A DNA stretch of 32,515 bases from Pseudomonadota bacterium. GTDB lineage: Bacteria > Pseudomonadota > Gammaproteobacteria > Burkholderiales > Burkholderiaceae_C. Location of the stretch: NCBI GenBank assembly GCA_021799355.1, contig JAJZAQ010000033.1, positions 1 through 32,515 on the forward strand. Reading direction: 5' to 3'. Each line of letters opens with the position of its first letter. Position 1 is the first letter of the stretch. Shown here piece by piece: positions 24,454-32,515 of the stretch. A model generated the notes under the pieces. It was not told the origin of the DNA, did no database searches, and saw only the letters and a program-made list of their open reading frames with translations. Position numbers and translations under genes: made by a program.

Positions 24454-25194
24454 TCAGCGCCGGGCTTCGCGCAGCAGTTCGCGGTCGCGGCGCTGCACGT
24501 AACTCTGCAGCCGCTGCTCGAATCCCGGAGCCATGTTGAGAAACTGGATGCCCACCTGCCGCATCGGCTGGCGCGCGCGGGTGTCGCGCAGCGTGCCGAC
24601 GTAGCGCACTTCGGCTTCGACCGCCAGTTCGATGTCTTCGAGGCTGAAGCGCACCAGCGGCACGTACTCGCCGCTGGTCAGCGCATAATCCAGCGCCGCG
24701 GGCACCAGCAGGCGCATGCCGTTGACGCTGATGTCGTGGCATTGGCCGTACAGCGGCTTGGCGCCACGGCGTTGCAGTTCGACCGTGCCGATGTCCCCCG
24801 GCGCGACGGTGACCCGGAAAAAATTTCGCCGCTGCAGGTAGTAGAACTGCTCGGGGTAGGCGATGCGCAGTGCGCCGTAGCCCTCGAAATCGATGCGTTC
24901 GAGCAGTCTGGACTGAAAGCCGACGAACACGCCTTCGTAACGGCCGATGCTGAAAAACGGCGCGCCGTGGGCCAGCCGCAGATTGCCCGCTGCCGGGACG
25001 AGCTCGTCGATGATCAGCCAGTGCTTGGCGCGGTTGGCGGCGAGCAGCGCCGAAGTGAATTCCTCGGCGCGGTCGTGCGGCAGCACGGCCAGCGGCTCGT
25101 GGCGCTCGATGAGCTTGTGTAGCACGTGGTCGGCTTGCTGCTCGGAGTTGACCTGGTACTCCTCGCGGAAGAGTTTGGCGCTGACGTCTTTCAT
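24454..25194 (-). CDS. ycgR: c-di-GMP-responsive flagellar brake YcgR
   Basis: A 246-residue protein with an N-terminal YcgR-N domain (about 15-115) and a C-terminal PilZ domain (about 118-235). The c-di-GMP binding signature is complete: RNFFR (Arg123, Arg127) and DISVNG (Asp154, Ser156, Gly159). When c-di-GMP is high, YcgR binds the motor or stator and slows or biases rotation. It converges on fliW with a 30-bp gap and lies 9 bp after the EAL-HDOD gene, so it is likely co-transcribed with it. It is the clear c-di-GMP receptor linking the window's cyclase/phosphodiesterase genes to swimming. Confidence 0.93.
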   Translation of the reverse strand: MKDVSAKLFREEYQVNSEQQADHVLHKLIERHEPLAVLPHDRAEEFTSALLAANRAKHWLIIDELVPAAGNLRLAHGAPFFSIGRYEGVFVGFQSRLLERIDFEGYGALRIAYPEQFYYLQRRNFFRVTVAPGDIGTVELQRRGAKPLYGQCHDISVNGMRLLVPAALDYALTSGEYVPLVRFSLEDIELAVEAEVRYVGTLRDTRARQPMRQVGIQFLNMAPGFEQRLQSYVQRRDRELLREARR

Positions 25195-25203
25195 GGTGCA
25201 GCG

Positions 25204-26484
25204 TCACAGACCGATTTGTTCCACCCAGGCCAGCGCGGCCAGGTGGATGGAGCTCACCCGCCAGCCGGGAATGCCCAGCGTGGAGGACAGAAAATCGAGG
25301 TTGTCGAAGTCCCGCTGTTCGACGGCGCGCGCCAGTTGCAGGTAGCTGCCGAACAGGCCGCGGTCTTCGAGCAGCGCCAGGACCACGGGCTCGGGCAGGG
25401 TGATCTCGCGGATCGCCTGTGCCATCGGCACGCCGAGCATGGCGTCGAGCAGCGAAAAAATGCCGACGATGAAGGCGTTGTCGGCGTCTTCGGCCGACAG
25501 TGTGTCCCTGGCCAGCAGCTCCATCATGCGACCGCGGGTGATGGCGGTGCGCGCGATCGCCGGCGACGAAGCGCTGCCGGGCACAGTGGCCAGCAGCAGC
25601 GCCAGCCAGCGGAACAGTTTTTTGTAGCCCAGAATCGCCGCGGCATGGCGGAACGAGGTGACTTCGGACATCAGTCCGAAGCCCGACGAGTTGATGTAAC
25701 GCAGCAGCTTGAACGACAGCGCCGGGTCGCGCTTGAGCACCAGCTCGATCTCGTCGAGCTCGGCCTGGCGCATGACCAGATTCATCAGTTGCAGCACGTT
25801 GACATACGCCGGGTTGACGACCTTGGCGCTGACCGTCTGCGGACGGGCGAAGTAATAGCCCTGGAAAGCGTGAAAACCGGCGTCGAAATAGGTTTTGAAC
25901 TGCTCGGGGGTTTCGACCTTTTCCGCCACCAGTTTGAGGTTGCGGTGGGCTTCGGCCTTGCGCTGCAGCGCCACGGCGACGTTGGACGAAATCGCCTGCA
26001 CGTCGGTTTTGATGTAGCTCAGGTAGGGCAGCCAGGCGGCGTAGATCGACGCTGCGGCAAACGGCCCCGAGGCCAGGGCGAAGCCGCGCTCGCGCAGCGG
26101 TTTGAGCCACGCGGCGACTTCGGCGATGCGCGCGGCGTCGTCGCCGTAGATGCGCGGCACTTCGAGCACGATGCGCTCGGGGAACACGATGTCCAGGTGC
26201 TCGGCCTGCAGGTCGTCGATGACGCAGTTGATGAAGGCAAGTTTTTCACCGAACAGGTTTTCCGAGCCGATGTTCGACAGCGCGTTGAACAGCAGCACGC
26301 TGTCGGACTGCGCGCTGTGCTGCGCCGGCGCGTGCTCGGCGGTGGCGGTTTCCCGCGCGAACAGCTCATAGCCGATGATTTGCTGCTTGCGGTCGACGAT
26401 GGGCTGGCGCGCGATGTGCACCCGCGCGCCGTCGGCTACGGCGTGGCTGCCGGCGGCGGAGACGGTGGGATCAGAAAGAGTCAT
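25204..26484 (-). CDS. EAL-HDOD (YuxH-type) signalling protein, EAL degenerate
   Basis: A 426-residue soluble protein. An N-terminal EAL-like domain covers about 20-215 (HIARQPIVDRKQQIIGYELFAR at its start, VAEKVET later). The EAL signature reads ELF, and the DDFG-type metal loop is missing (LASGPFAAAS region), so it should not hydrolyse c-di-GMP. An HDOD domain (about 220-400: PALSFKLLRYINSSGFG, SFRHAAAILGYKKLFRWL, AFIVGIFSLLDAMLG) follows. EAL-HDOD proteins act in regulatory networks for motility and pili in several bacteria; the exact partner is unknown. It sits between the glycosyltransferase and ycgR. The upstream 87-bp gap shows no convincing promoter. Confidence 0.9.
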   Translation of the reverse strand: MTLSDPTVSAAGSHAVADGARVHIARQPIVDRKQQIIGYELFARETATAEHAPAQHSAQSDSVLLFNALSNIGSENLFGEKLAFINCVIDDLQAEHLDIVFPERIVLEVPRIYGDDAARIAEVAAWLKPLRERGFALASGPFAAASIYAAWLPYLSYIKTDVQAISSNVAVALQRKAEAHRNLKLVAEKVETPEQFKTYFDAGFHAFQGYYFARPQTVSAKVVNPAYVNVLQLMNLVMRQAELDEIELVLKRDPALSFKLLRYINSSGFGLMSEVTSFRHAAAILGYKKLFRWLALLLATVPGSASSPAIARTAITRGRMMELLARDTLSAEDADNAFIVGIFSLLDAMLGVPMAQAIREITLPEPVVLALLEDRGLFGSYLQLARAVEQRDFDNLDFLSSTLGIPGWRVSSIHLAALAWVEQIGL

Positions 26485-26571
26485 GGATACGACGAAAACA
26501 CCGGGAATGTGGCTGCGATGCTATCAGCCGGCGCACAGCGGCGTGGCAAGCGGCGCGGCGCACATCCTCCG

Positions 26572-29500
26572 TCAGCGCAGCCAGGCGCGCAACCACGTGT
26601 CCAGATGGTCTTCGAGCATCCAGTCGGCCAGCACTTTGGCGCGCAGCGCATCGCCCTGCGCGCGCAGCGCCGCGCGGTCGGCGGTGAGCTCGCGCAGCGC
26701 GCGCAGCCAGTCGCGGTAGCGGTTGGCCACGCGGGTGACGGGAAAATCTCCCTGGTACGGTGTGATGTCGGTGCACAGCACCGGGTAACCCAGCACGCCG
26801 TATTCGAGCAGGCGCAAATGGCTCTTGGCCTCGTTGAAGGCGTTGAATTCCAGCGGCGCTACGGCCAGGTCGAGGTCGAGGCTGGCGAGTTTGGCCGGGT
26901 ATTGATCCAGCGGCACCCCGGGGTGGAATTCCTTGACCAGTGGTTTGAGCGGTTCGGGGCACAGGCCGAAAAACACCCAGTCGAATTCGGTGGCGGTGTC
27001 GCGCACCACGTCGATGATGAGGTCGAGGTCGCCGGTGTGGCCGACACCTCCGGCCCAGCCCACGCGCGGCTTGACGCGCTCGGCGCGCGCCGGTTTGAGC
27101 TGCCCCCAGCGCGCGGCTTCGAGGTAATTGGGCTGCACCACGACCTCGTCGGTGAAATGGGCATACGCCTGCGCCAACGGCTCGGTGGCCACGACCAGAC
27201 GGTGGCACAGCCCGGCGGCTTTGCGAAAGCGCTTGGCGATGTCTTTGTGGATGCTGGCTTTGTGCACGCTCTTGACCGGCAGGTTGGTGATGAGGTCGTC
27301 GATCTCGAACACGCGAAACGCCCGGCTGTATTTGGCGTGGCGCTCCAGCGCCTCGATTTGCGGCCATTCCATCTGCCGCTGCACCACCAGGGTGTCGGGG
27401 TCGATGCGCTGCATTTCCGCCGGGTCGAACAGCCGCATGGTCTCCCAGCCCTGTGTGCGCCCGGCGCGGTTGAGGGCGCGCAGCGGAGCGATGATGCGGT
27501 ATTCGCCGCAGCCCTCGCGGTCGGCGGGATGGACCAGCACGCGAGGCTGTGGCCGCCACTGCGGCGCCCAGCTGACGCAGGGCTGGTCATCGAGCAGAAA
27601 GTCGGTGCTCACCAGACTCAGATGGCGGTTGTACGCCGGGTCATACGCCAGTTGCGGCAGCCATTTGGCGTACATCGCGTCCTTTTCCGCGGCAAAGCGC
27701 TGGAGCTTGGCGGCGTCAGGCTGGGTTTCGGTGCCCGATTTCTGGCTGGCCGACCCTTCGTGCATGAGCAGCGCAAACGGGGTGAACACGATGCGGTAGC
27801 CAGCCTCGCGCACTTTCAGGCACAGGTCGATGTCGTTGTACGACACTTTGAACGCAGTTTCGTCGAGCCCGCCGACCTGTTCGAACACGCTTTTGCGGAT
27901 CAGCAGGCAGGCGCCAGTGACCGCAGACAGGTCTTGCGCCAGCTGCGCGCGGCCAAAGTAGCCGCGGTCTTCCGGCGGGCGGCCGATGAACGGATGCTCG
28001 GCGGGGCCGCGCAGTCCGAGGATGACCCCGGCGTGCTGGATTTTGCCGTCGGGGTAGAGCAGCTTGGCGCCGACGACGCCCACGTCCGGACGCAGTGCAT
28101 GGCCCATCATGTCGTCGAGCCAGTCGTCGTGCAGCGCGGCGGTGTCGTTGTTCAGCAGCAGCAGGTAGTCGCCCCGCGCGGCGCGTGCCGCGGCGTTGTT
28201 CATCGCGGAAAAGTTGAACGGCCCCGGCTGGCGCAGCACGCGCAGCCGGCCGCCGAGCTGGGCTTCGTTGCTTTCGATCGCCGCAAGGTAGTTGCGCGCT
28301 TGCGTCGTCTGGCTGTCGTTGTCGATCAGCAGGATTTCATACGCCGGGTAGCGGGTTTTTTCGATCAGCGATTCGATGCAGCGCTGCAGCAGCGGCAACT
28401 GGTCGCGCGTGGGGATGAGGATGGACACCAGCGGCTTGGCGTCCGGCAGCGGCCAGCGCACGCGGAACGACGGCGGGAACGGCCCGGGCTGCACCTGCGC
28501 GGCCACGCCCAGACGGGAGAAATGCCGCTGCAGCGCGTCCTGTCCGGCCTGCAGGATCTCCGGCACCGGCTTTTGTGTGTGCCCCGAGCCGACCAGGCGG
28601 TGATACAGCACTTCGGGGACGTGGCCGATGGCCGCCTCGCCCGCGCCGCTGCGCTGCAGGTGTTCCCAGGCGCGCAGCAGCAGGTCGTAGTCTTCGGCGC
28701 CTTCGGCCTGCGGGTCGAAACCGCCGAGTGCAGCGAACAGCTCGCGGCGCATGAGCAGCAGCCCGCCGACATACGGCAGGCTGCGCAGATAGTCGAGGTT
28801 GAAGTCGGGCTTGCAGTGCGGGTTGGTGTGCTGGCCGTCGGCGGTGAGCTGGTCTTCGTCGGTGTAGACGATCTGCCACTGCGGATGCGCATGCAACGCG
28901 TGGGCGACGCGGAACAGGGCATCGGGCGCAAGCTGATCACCGGCGTCGATCAGCCCGACCCAGTCGGCGCCGCTGCCCAGCAGCGCGGCATTGGCCCGTC
29001 CGATCAGGTCGTCACCACCTGCAGCCAGATGGTACGGAGTGCACCCGAGCCATTGCGCCTGCAGGCTTTGTGCCGTCGGCACGGCGCTGAGGTGCGTGTG
29101 CTCGCAAACCCCCAGCGCGAATGTCGGCAGCGCATCGCCCGTCGCGCGCCACTGCGACAAGGTTTGTTCGGCCCAGTCGCGTTCGCCGGGCAGCCAGCGC
29201 ACTTCGGGCAGCCAGGGCAAAGCCGGCCGGGGCGGCGCGGCCAGCAACGTGCCTGCGGTGTCGCGGATTTCCAGTCCGGCACGCTCGGCGCTGAGGGTGA
29301 AGGCGCGCTCGACGGCGTGCGCCAGCGTGCCATCGGTCTGCCCGGCCTCGTCGTCGAAGTCGGTCGCAGTGAGGTTCAGCGCCAGCAGCGGGTCCAGCGC
29401 CTGCGGCCGGCACCAGAACATCGACCCGGCGAAGTAGCCGTGCCGCGTCAGATCGACAGCGATGCCTAGGCGCTGCGCCAGCTGGCTCAGCCGGGGGACG

Positions 29501-30789
29501 TTGGCGTCGCCCAGCAGGCCGAGCCAGAAACCGCGCGGGCCGACCAGACCCAGGCGCGGCTGCTGCGCAAACGCCGCCACGGTCGCCTGCGCGCTGCTGG
29601 CGAGCTCGGCCAGCAGCTCGCGCCGCCAGCGGTCACCGTCGCGGTGCTGCAAAAAGGGGATGTGGATTTGCGTGACTTCGCGCAGATGTGGCGATTTTTT
29701 GCCGTGGACGAACAGCAGCTGGGTGTATTGCCGCGCGCGCGCCAGGCGCAGCAGCGCCAGCCGCGGGGCGATGTCGCGCCCGCGGTTGGGGTGAAGCAAA
29801 ACCACTGCGCCGGGGACGTCGCGCACGATGTCTGCAGCCACGGCGTCGCGTCCGGCAGCGAGCGAGACGTAGACATCCAGCGGCGCGGGCAGTTGCCGCA
29901 GCCAGGCGGCGAACTCCGGCCATAATTCCGGGTAGAACAGGTGCAGCAGCACGGCCGTCCCGGTGCCTTGCGGCGCACCGGCGTAAAGGATTCGTGGTTG
30001 CACGTCGTCCGCCGCAACGGATGCTGTGTGCTCTGTGGTTTTGCCGGCCTGCGGCAGCTGCGGGCGGGCGCGGTAGAACACCTGCAGGCTGATGAGTTGC
30101 TGGTAGTCGTCGGCGCTGAGGTTTTTCACCACCAGGCGGTCGGTTTCCAGATTGGCCGGAAATGCCGCCGGCCGCGGCGCGTGCAGAAAGCGGCTGTCTG
30201 GCCCGTACGACACCGCCTCGACCACGTAGCCGGTCTGTTCGAGCAGGCGCTGGCCTTCGTCACGGGTGAAAAAGCGCAAATGGGTGATGTCCAGAATGCC
30301 CGAGGGTTCGTAGCTCCAGCGGCCTTGCGCCAGTTCGTTGAGCAACCAGAGATTGCGCGCATTGGGCAGGCTGACCAGCACCTGCGCGTCGGCAGTCAGC
30401 CATTGGCGCAGCCTGTCCAAGGTGCGCCACGGGTTGGGGGTGTGTTCGAGGACGTCGGCGAGCACCAGAGTGTCGATACTGCCGGGCTGCAGGCCGTGCT
30501 CGGCCAAATCGACGTCCTGCACCAGACCGGTGATGACGTGGTGGTAATGCGCCTGTGCCAGCGCGGCCATGTGCGCGTTGCCCTCGATGCCCCAGAGTTC
30601 TACCGCGGGGAAGCGCTGCTTGAGCCCGGCACCCATTGCCCCCGCTGCGCAGCCGACATCGAGCACACGCCGTGGCGGGTGTCGCAGCAGCGTGAGCAGG
30701 TCAGTGCGCGGGTTGTGGTGGTAGGCGCCGAGTTCTGCCGGTTCGGTCGAGTCGAGAGTTTCCCAGAGATGCTGCCGGGCCGCGGGCAT
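26572..30789 (-). CDS. Very large multi-domain glycosyltransferase (methyltransferase-RgpF-GT2-GT2-GT4-like)
   Basis: A 1405-residue soluble protein. A class I SAM-methyltransferase covers about 1-200 (motif I VLDVGCAAG at 42-50). About 265-480 resembles rhamnan-synthesis protein F (LHLFYPELW, NRGRDIAPRL, FVHGKKSPH). About 530-760 is GT2-like (DWVGLIDAGDQL, YTDEDQL). A full GT2 spans about 790-1030 (VSILIPTRDQ, LLLNNDTA, TGACLLIRKSVF, YNDIDLCLKVREAGYR). About 1085-1405 is GT4-like (GWAGGVGHTGD, HLRLLEYGVLGYPV). The first GT2 lacks a normal nucleotide-binding beginning. The gene starts 4 bp after flgL, so flagellin or hook-junction glycosylation is the most likely role, with O-antigen or capsule synthesis as the alternative (inference). 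Confidence 0.85.
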   Translation of the reverse strand: MPAARQHLWETLDSTEPAELGAYHHNPRTDLLTLLRHPPRRVLDVGCAAGAMGAGLKQRFPAVELWGIEGNAHMAALAQAHYHHVITGLVQDVDLAEHGLQPGSIDTLVLADVLEHTPNPWRTLDRLRQWLTADAQVLVSLPNARNLWLLNELAQGRWSYEPSGILDITHLRFFTRDEGQRLLEQTGYVVEAVSYGPDSRFLHAPRPAAFPANLETDRLVVKNLSADDYQQLISLQVFYRARPQLPQAGKTTEHTASVAADDVQPRILYAGAPQGTGTAVLLHLFYPELWPEFAAWLRQLPAPLDVYVSLAAGRDAVAADIVRDVPGAVVLLHPNRGRDIAPRLALLRLARARQYTQLLFVHGKKSPHLREVTQIHIPFLQHRDGDRWRRELLAELASSAQATVAAFAQQPRLGLVGPRGFWLGLLGDANVPRLSQLAQRLGIAVDLTRHGYFAGSMFWCRPQALDPLLALNLTATDFDDEAGQTDGTLAHAVERAFTLSAERAGLEIRDTAGTLLAAPPRPALPWLPEVRWLPGERDWAEQTLSQWRATGDALPTFALGVCEHTHLSAVPTAQSLQAQWLGCTPYHLAAGGDDLIGRANAALLGSGADWVGLIDAGDQLAPDALFRVAHALHAHPQWQIVYTDEDQLTADGQHTNPHCKPDFNLDYLRSLPYVGGLLLMRRELFAALGGFDPQAEGAEDYDLLLRAWEHLQRSGAGEAAIGHVPEVLYHRLVGSGHTQKPVPEILQAGQDALQRHFSRLGVAAQVQPGPFPPSFRVRWPLPDAKPLVSILIPTRDQLPLLQRCIESLIEKTRYPAYEILLIDNDSQTTQARNYLAAIESNEAQLGGRLRVLRQPGPFNFSAMNNAAARAARGDYLLLLNNDTAALHDDWLDDMMGHALRPDVGVVGAKLLYPDGKIQHAGVILGLRGPAEHPFIGRPPEDRGYFGRAQLAQDLSAVTGACLLIRKSVFEQVGGLDETAFKVSYNDIDLCLKVREAGYRIVFTPFALLMHEGSASQKSGTETQPDAAKLQRFAAEKDAMYAKWLPQLAYDPAYNRHLSLVSTDFLLDDQPCVSWAPQWRPQPRVLVHPADREGCGEYRIIAPLRALNRAGRTQGWETMRLFDPAEMQRIDPDTLVVQRQMEWPQIEALERHAKYSRAFRVFEIDDLITNLPVKSVHKASIHKDIAKRFRKAAGLCHRLVVATEPLAQAYAHFTDEVVVQPNYLEAARWGQLKPARAERVKPRVGWAGGVGHTGDLDLIIDVVRDTATEFDWVFFGLCPEPLKPLVKEFHPGVPLDQYPAKLASLDLDLAVAPLEFNAFNEAKSHLRLLEYGVLGYPVLCTDITPYQGDFPVTRVANRYRDWLRALRELTADRAALRAQGDALRAKVLADWMLEDHLDTWLRAWLR

Positions 30790-30793
30790 GGTG

Positions 30794-32050
30794 TCAGATG
30801 TATTGGAACAGGCTCAACCCCTGCACCTGCGTGAACGCCTTTTCCGCTGCCTGCAGCGCGGTCAGGCTTTGCTGGTACTGGGTGATGACCTGAGGGTAAT
30901 TGATATTGGTGAGCTGGGCCTGCTGCGTTTGCAGTTGCAGCGTCAAGCTGGCATTTTGCGCCTGTACCGCCTGCACCTGCTGCAGCCGGCTGCCGATGGC
31001 GGCCTGGGTGGACAGCAGGGTGGTCTGGCTCTGGTCCAGGCTGGCCAGGGCGTTGCTGATGGTTTGCGCCCGCAGCGCGTTGGCTCCGGGCGCCTGCGCC
31101 GTGGCGGCGAAAGCCTGGGCGAGTTGCTGGAAAGTCTGGAACAGGCTTTGCGGCGCCGCCGCGGCGACGGTGAAGCGGTCACCTGCTGCCGGGGTGCCGA
31201 CGATCGGGACGGTGATCGCCGGGTTGCCTCCCGCAGGCAGGGCGATGCTCATCCCGGCGGTGAAGCTGCCGCTGCCGACCACCGCGCCGGACGCGAACAC
31301 GCCGCCGCTGCCGCTGGTGACGGTGTACGTCATGCCGCTGCCGCTGCCGCTGAAACTGATCTGGTATTGCGTGCCGTCGACCTGCAGGATCTGCTGCGCC
31401 TGCGCCATGGCGTTGACCGTGCCAGGCCCGGCGGTGGCGTTGCCGGTGTTGCCACTGCCGGCGGTGACGCTGAAGGTGCCGTTGCCCGCGCGGCTGTTCA
31501 TGAAAATGGCGTTGCCGGGGTCGCCGATGGCGGTGTTCAGGCTGGGGCCGAGGGCGAGCTGGTTTTGCCCGCCGTCACCGGCGTAGCTGACGCTGCCGTC
31601 GGCGTGCAGGGTGAACGGCTGCGTCGCGCTCTGGCTGCCGGCAAAAATGTAATTGCCCTGGCCGTCCTGCGTGTTGGCGTATTGCACCAGTTGCTGCAAA
31701 TAGCCCTGCATGGCGCCGGCGGCGTTTTGCAGGTCGCTGGCGTTGACCGTGCCGTTGTTCATTTGCACCGCCAGTTGCCGCACCTGGTCGAGCAGCGTGC
31801 CGACGCTTTGCAGCGTCGAACTCTCGATTTGCAGCGCGTTTTGCGCGTTCTGGCCGTTTTGCGCGTAATCGGCCAGGCGGTTGATCTGGCCGCTCAAGGT
31901 GACGTTTTGCGCCGCCGCCACCGGTGCGTCCGACGGGTTGACCAGGCTGCTGCCGGTGGCCAGCTGCTGGCTGAGGGTGTTGAGGGTGTTCTGCTGGTTG
32001 AGGATGCCGCTCAAGCTGGCGGCGTAGAACTGTGGCGTGCTGATGCGCAT
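30794..32050 (-). CDS. flgL: Flagellar hook-associated protein 3 FlgL
   Basis: A 418-residue hook-filament junction protein. The N-terminal D0/D1 helix (MRISTPQFYAASLSGILNQQ, LSQQLATG) and the C-terminal helix (QTTLLSTQAAIGSRLQQVQA, LSLFQYI) are typical of the flagellin/FlgL group. The middle (about 150-300) is Gly/Ser/Thr-rich and probably surface-exposed. It assembles after FlgK and before the cap and flagellin, and is a FlgN client. A strong AAGGAG lies six bases before the ATG at 32050. It follows flgK by 12 bp and precedes the large glycosyltransferase gene. Confidence 0.93.
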   Translation of the reverse strand: MRISTPQFYAASLSGILNQQNTLNTLSQQLATGSSLVNPSDAPVAAAQNVTLSGQINRLADYAQNGQNAQNALQIESSTLQSVGTLLDQVRQLAVQMNNGTVNASDLQNAAGAMQGYLQQLVQYANTQDGQGNYIFAGSQSATQPFTLHADGSVSYAGDGGQNQLALGPSLNTAIGDPGNAIFMNSRAGNGTFSVTAGSGNTGNATAGPGTVNAMAQAQQILQVDGTQYQISFSGSGSGMTYTVTSGSGGVFASGAVVGSGSFTAGMSIALPAGGNPAITVPIVGTPAAGDRFTVAAAAPQSLFQTFQQLAQAFAATAQAPGANALRAQTISNALASLDQSQTTLLSTQAAIGSRLQQVQAVQAQNASLTLQLQTQQAQLTNINYPQVITQYQQSLTALQAAEKAFTQVQGLSLFQYI

Positions 32051-32062
32051 GGCCCGCTCCTT

Positions 32063-32515
32063 TTACTGCACGGCCTGCAACAGTGAGGTGAACAGGCTGT
32101 TGCCCACCTGGATCGCCTTGGCCGCGGCCTGGTACGCCTGCTGGTATTGCAGCAGCCGGGTGGCCTCTTCGTCCAGATTCACCCCGGAGACCGACTGCTG
32201 CGCCGCCACGGCCTGCGCGGCCACGGCGCTGGCGGCGCTGGCCGCGCTTTGCGCCTGGCTGCCCTGCGTGGCCACCCGCGCGACGAGCTGGGTATAGACG
32301 TCTTCGAGCGAGGCGGTGCCACCGCTGAGCGTTTTGGCGGTTTGCAACGCCGCCATCGCCTGCGCGTTGCCGCCGTTGCCGCCGCCTGCAGCGCTCAGGG
32401 TGAAGGCGTCGCCCGATGCGGCGACGCTGCCGGCGAGGGTGACGCTCCAATAGCCGCCCGGCGGGGTGGTGTAGGGAATGGCGATGACCTGTCCGCTGCT
32501 GCCCAGCGTGACGCT
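32063..32515 (-). CDS. flgK: Flagellar hook-associated protein 1 FlgK (C-terminal part)
   Basis: The frame is open to the window edge, so only the last 150 residues are seen. The final 100 residues carry the FlgK C-terminal D0/D1 helix: SGVNLDEEATRLLQYQQAYQ followed by AAAKAIQVGNSLFTSLLQAV, the family's ending. Upstream is a Gly/Ser/Thr-rich beta region (VIAIPYTTPPGGYWSVTLAG). FlgK is the first hook-filament junction protein and is upstream of flgL in the usual flgK-flgL order. Confidence 0.92.
   Translation of the reverse strand, partial: SVTLGSSGQVIAIPYTTPPGGYWSVTLAGSVAASGDAFTLSAAGGGNGGNAQAMAALQTAKTLSGGTASLEDVYTQLVARVATQGSQAQSAASAASAVAAQAVAAQQSVSGVNLDEEATRLLQYQQAYQAAAKAIQVGNSLFTSLLQAVQ

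Noticed and set aside
25126-29469. A plus-strand open frame of 1447 codons opposite ycgR, EAL-HDOD and the glycosyltransferase
   Set aside because: It mirrors the codon pattern of the real minus-strand genes, crosses three of them, and shows no motif or ribosome site.

Overview
The window is high-GC DNA packed with genes on both strands. It is almost entirely devoted to motility, chemotaxis and cyclic di-GMP signalling. The gene content (CheA/CheZ/CheV, FlgM/FlgN, YcgR, PilU, FlgK/FlgL) and protein style point to a flagellated, twitching-capable proteobacterium. A betaproteobacterium of the Burkholderiales/Thiomonas type is my best guess, but no rRNA or other marker confirms it. No insertion sequences, tRNAs, CRISPR arrays or phage genes were seen, and no gap between genes exceeds 300 bases.

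Layout. (1) 1-1332 (+): the 3' end of a GAF-EAL phosphodiesterase gene. (2) 1346-9017 (-): a 1504-residue membrane protein (dCache-GAF-GAF-GGDEF-globin-GAF-EAL), a small unknown protein, a PilB/GspE-type ATPase and the retraction ATPase PilU, probably one unit. (3) 9155-20313 (-): a ten-gene chemotaxis unit reading cheY, cheZ, cheA, a 231-residue protein with two chemoreceptor-tip-like motifs, a diiron oxygen-binding (ODP-type) protein, two PAS-MCP-CZB receptors, an MCP-CZB receptor, cheV, and an MCP with a C-terminal sensor. A FliA (sigma-28) type promoter lies in front and a hairpin/U-tract terminator behind. (4) 20559-22658 (+): a globin-GAF-EAL phosphodiesterase divergent from cheY. (5) 22831-24423 (+): flgM, flgN, csrA and fliW, with a second sigma-28-like promoter upstream of flgM. 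(6) 24454-32515 (-): ycgR, an EAL-HDOD protein, a very large multi-domain glycosyltransferase, flgL and the 3' end of flgK.

How it works together. All four receptors are soluble and membrane-free. Three end in zinc-binding CZB domains. A stand-alone diiron O2-sensor candidate sits between CheA and the receptors, and two c-di-GMP enzymes carry heme-globin sensors. The region therefore looks like an intracellular redox/oxygen/zinc navigation module, tied to c-di-GMP output through YcgR (flagellar brake) and type IV pilus ATPases. No cheR, cheB or cheW is in the window. The best candidates for something new are the 231-residue double-hairpin protein with its ODP partner (15788-17232), the CsrA-FliW pair in a proteobacterium (23663-24423), and the family of globin/GAF/EAL enzymes.
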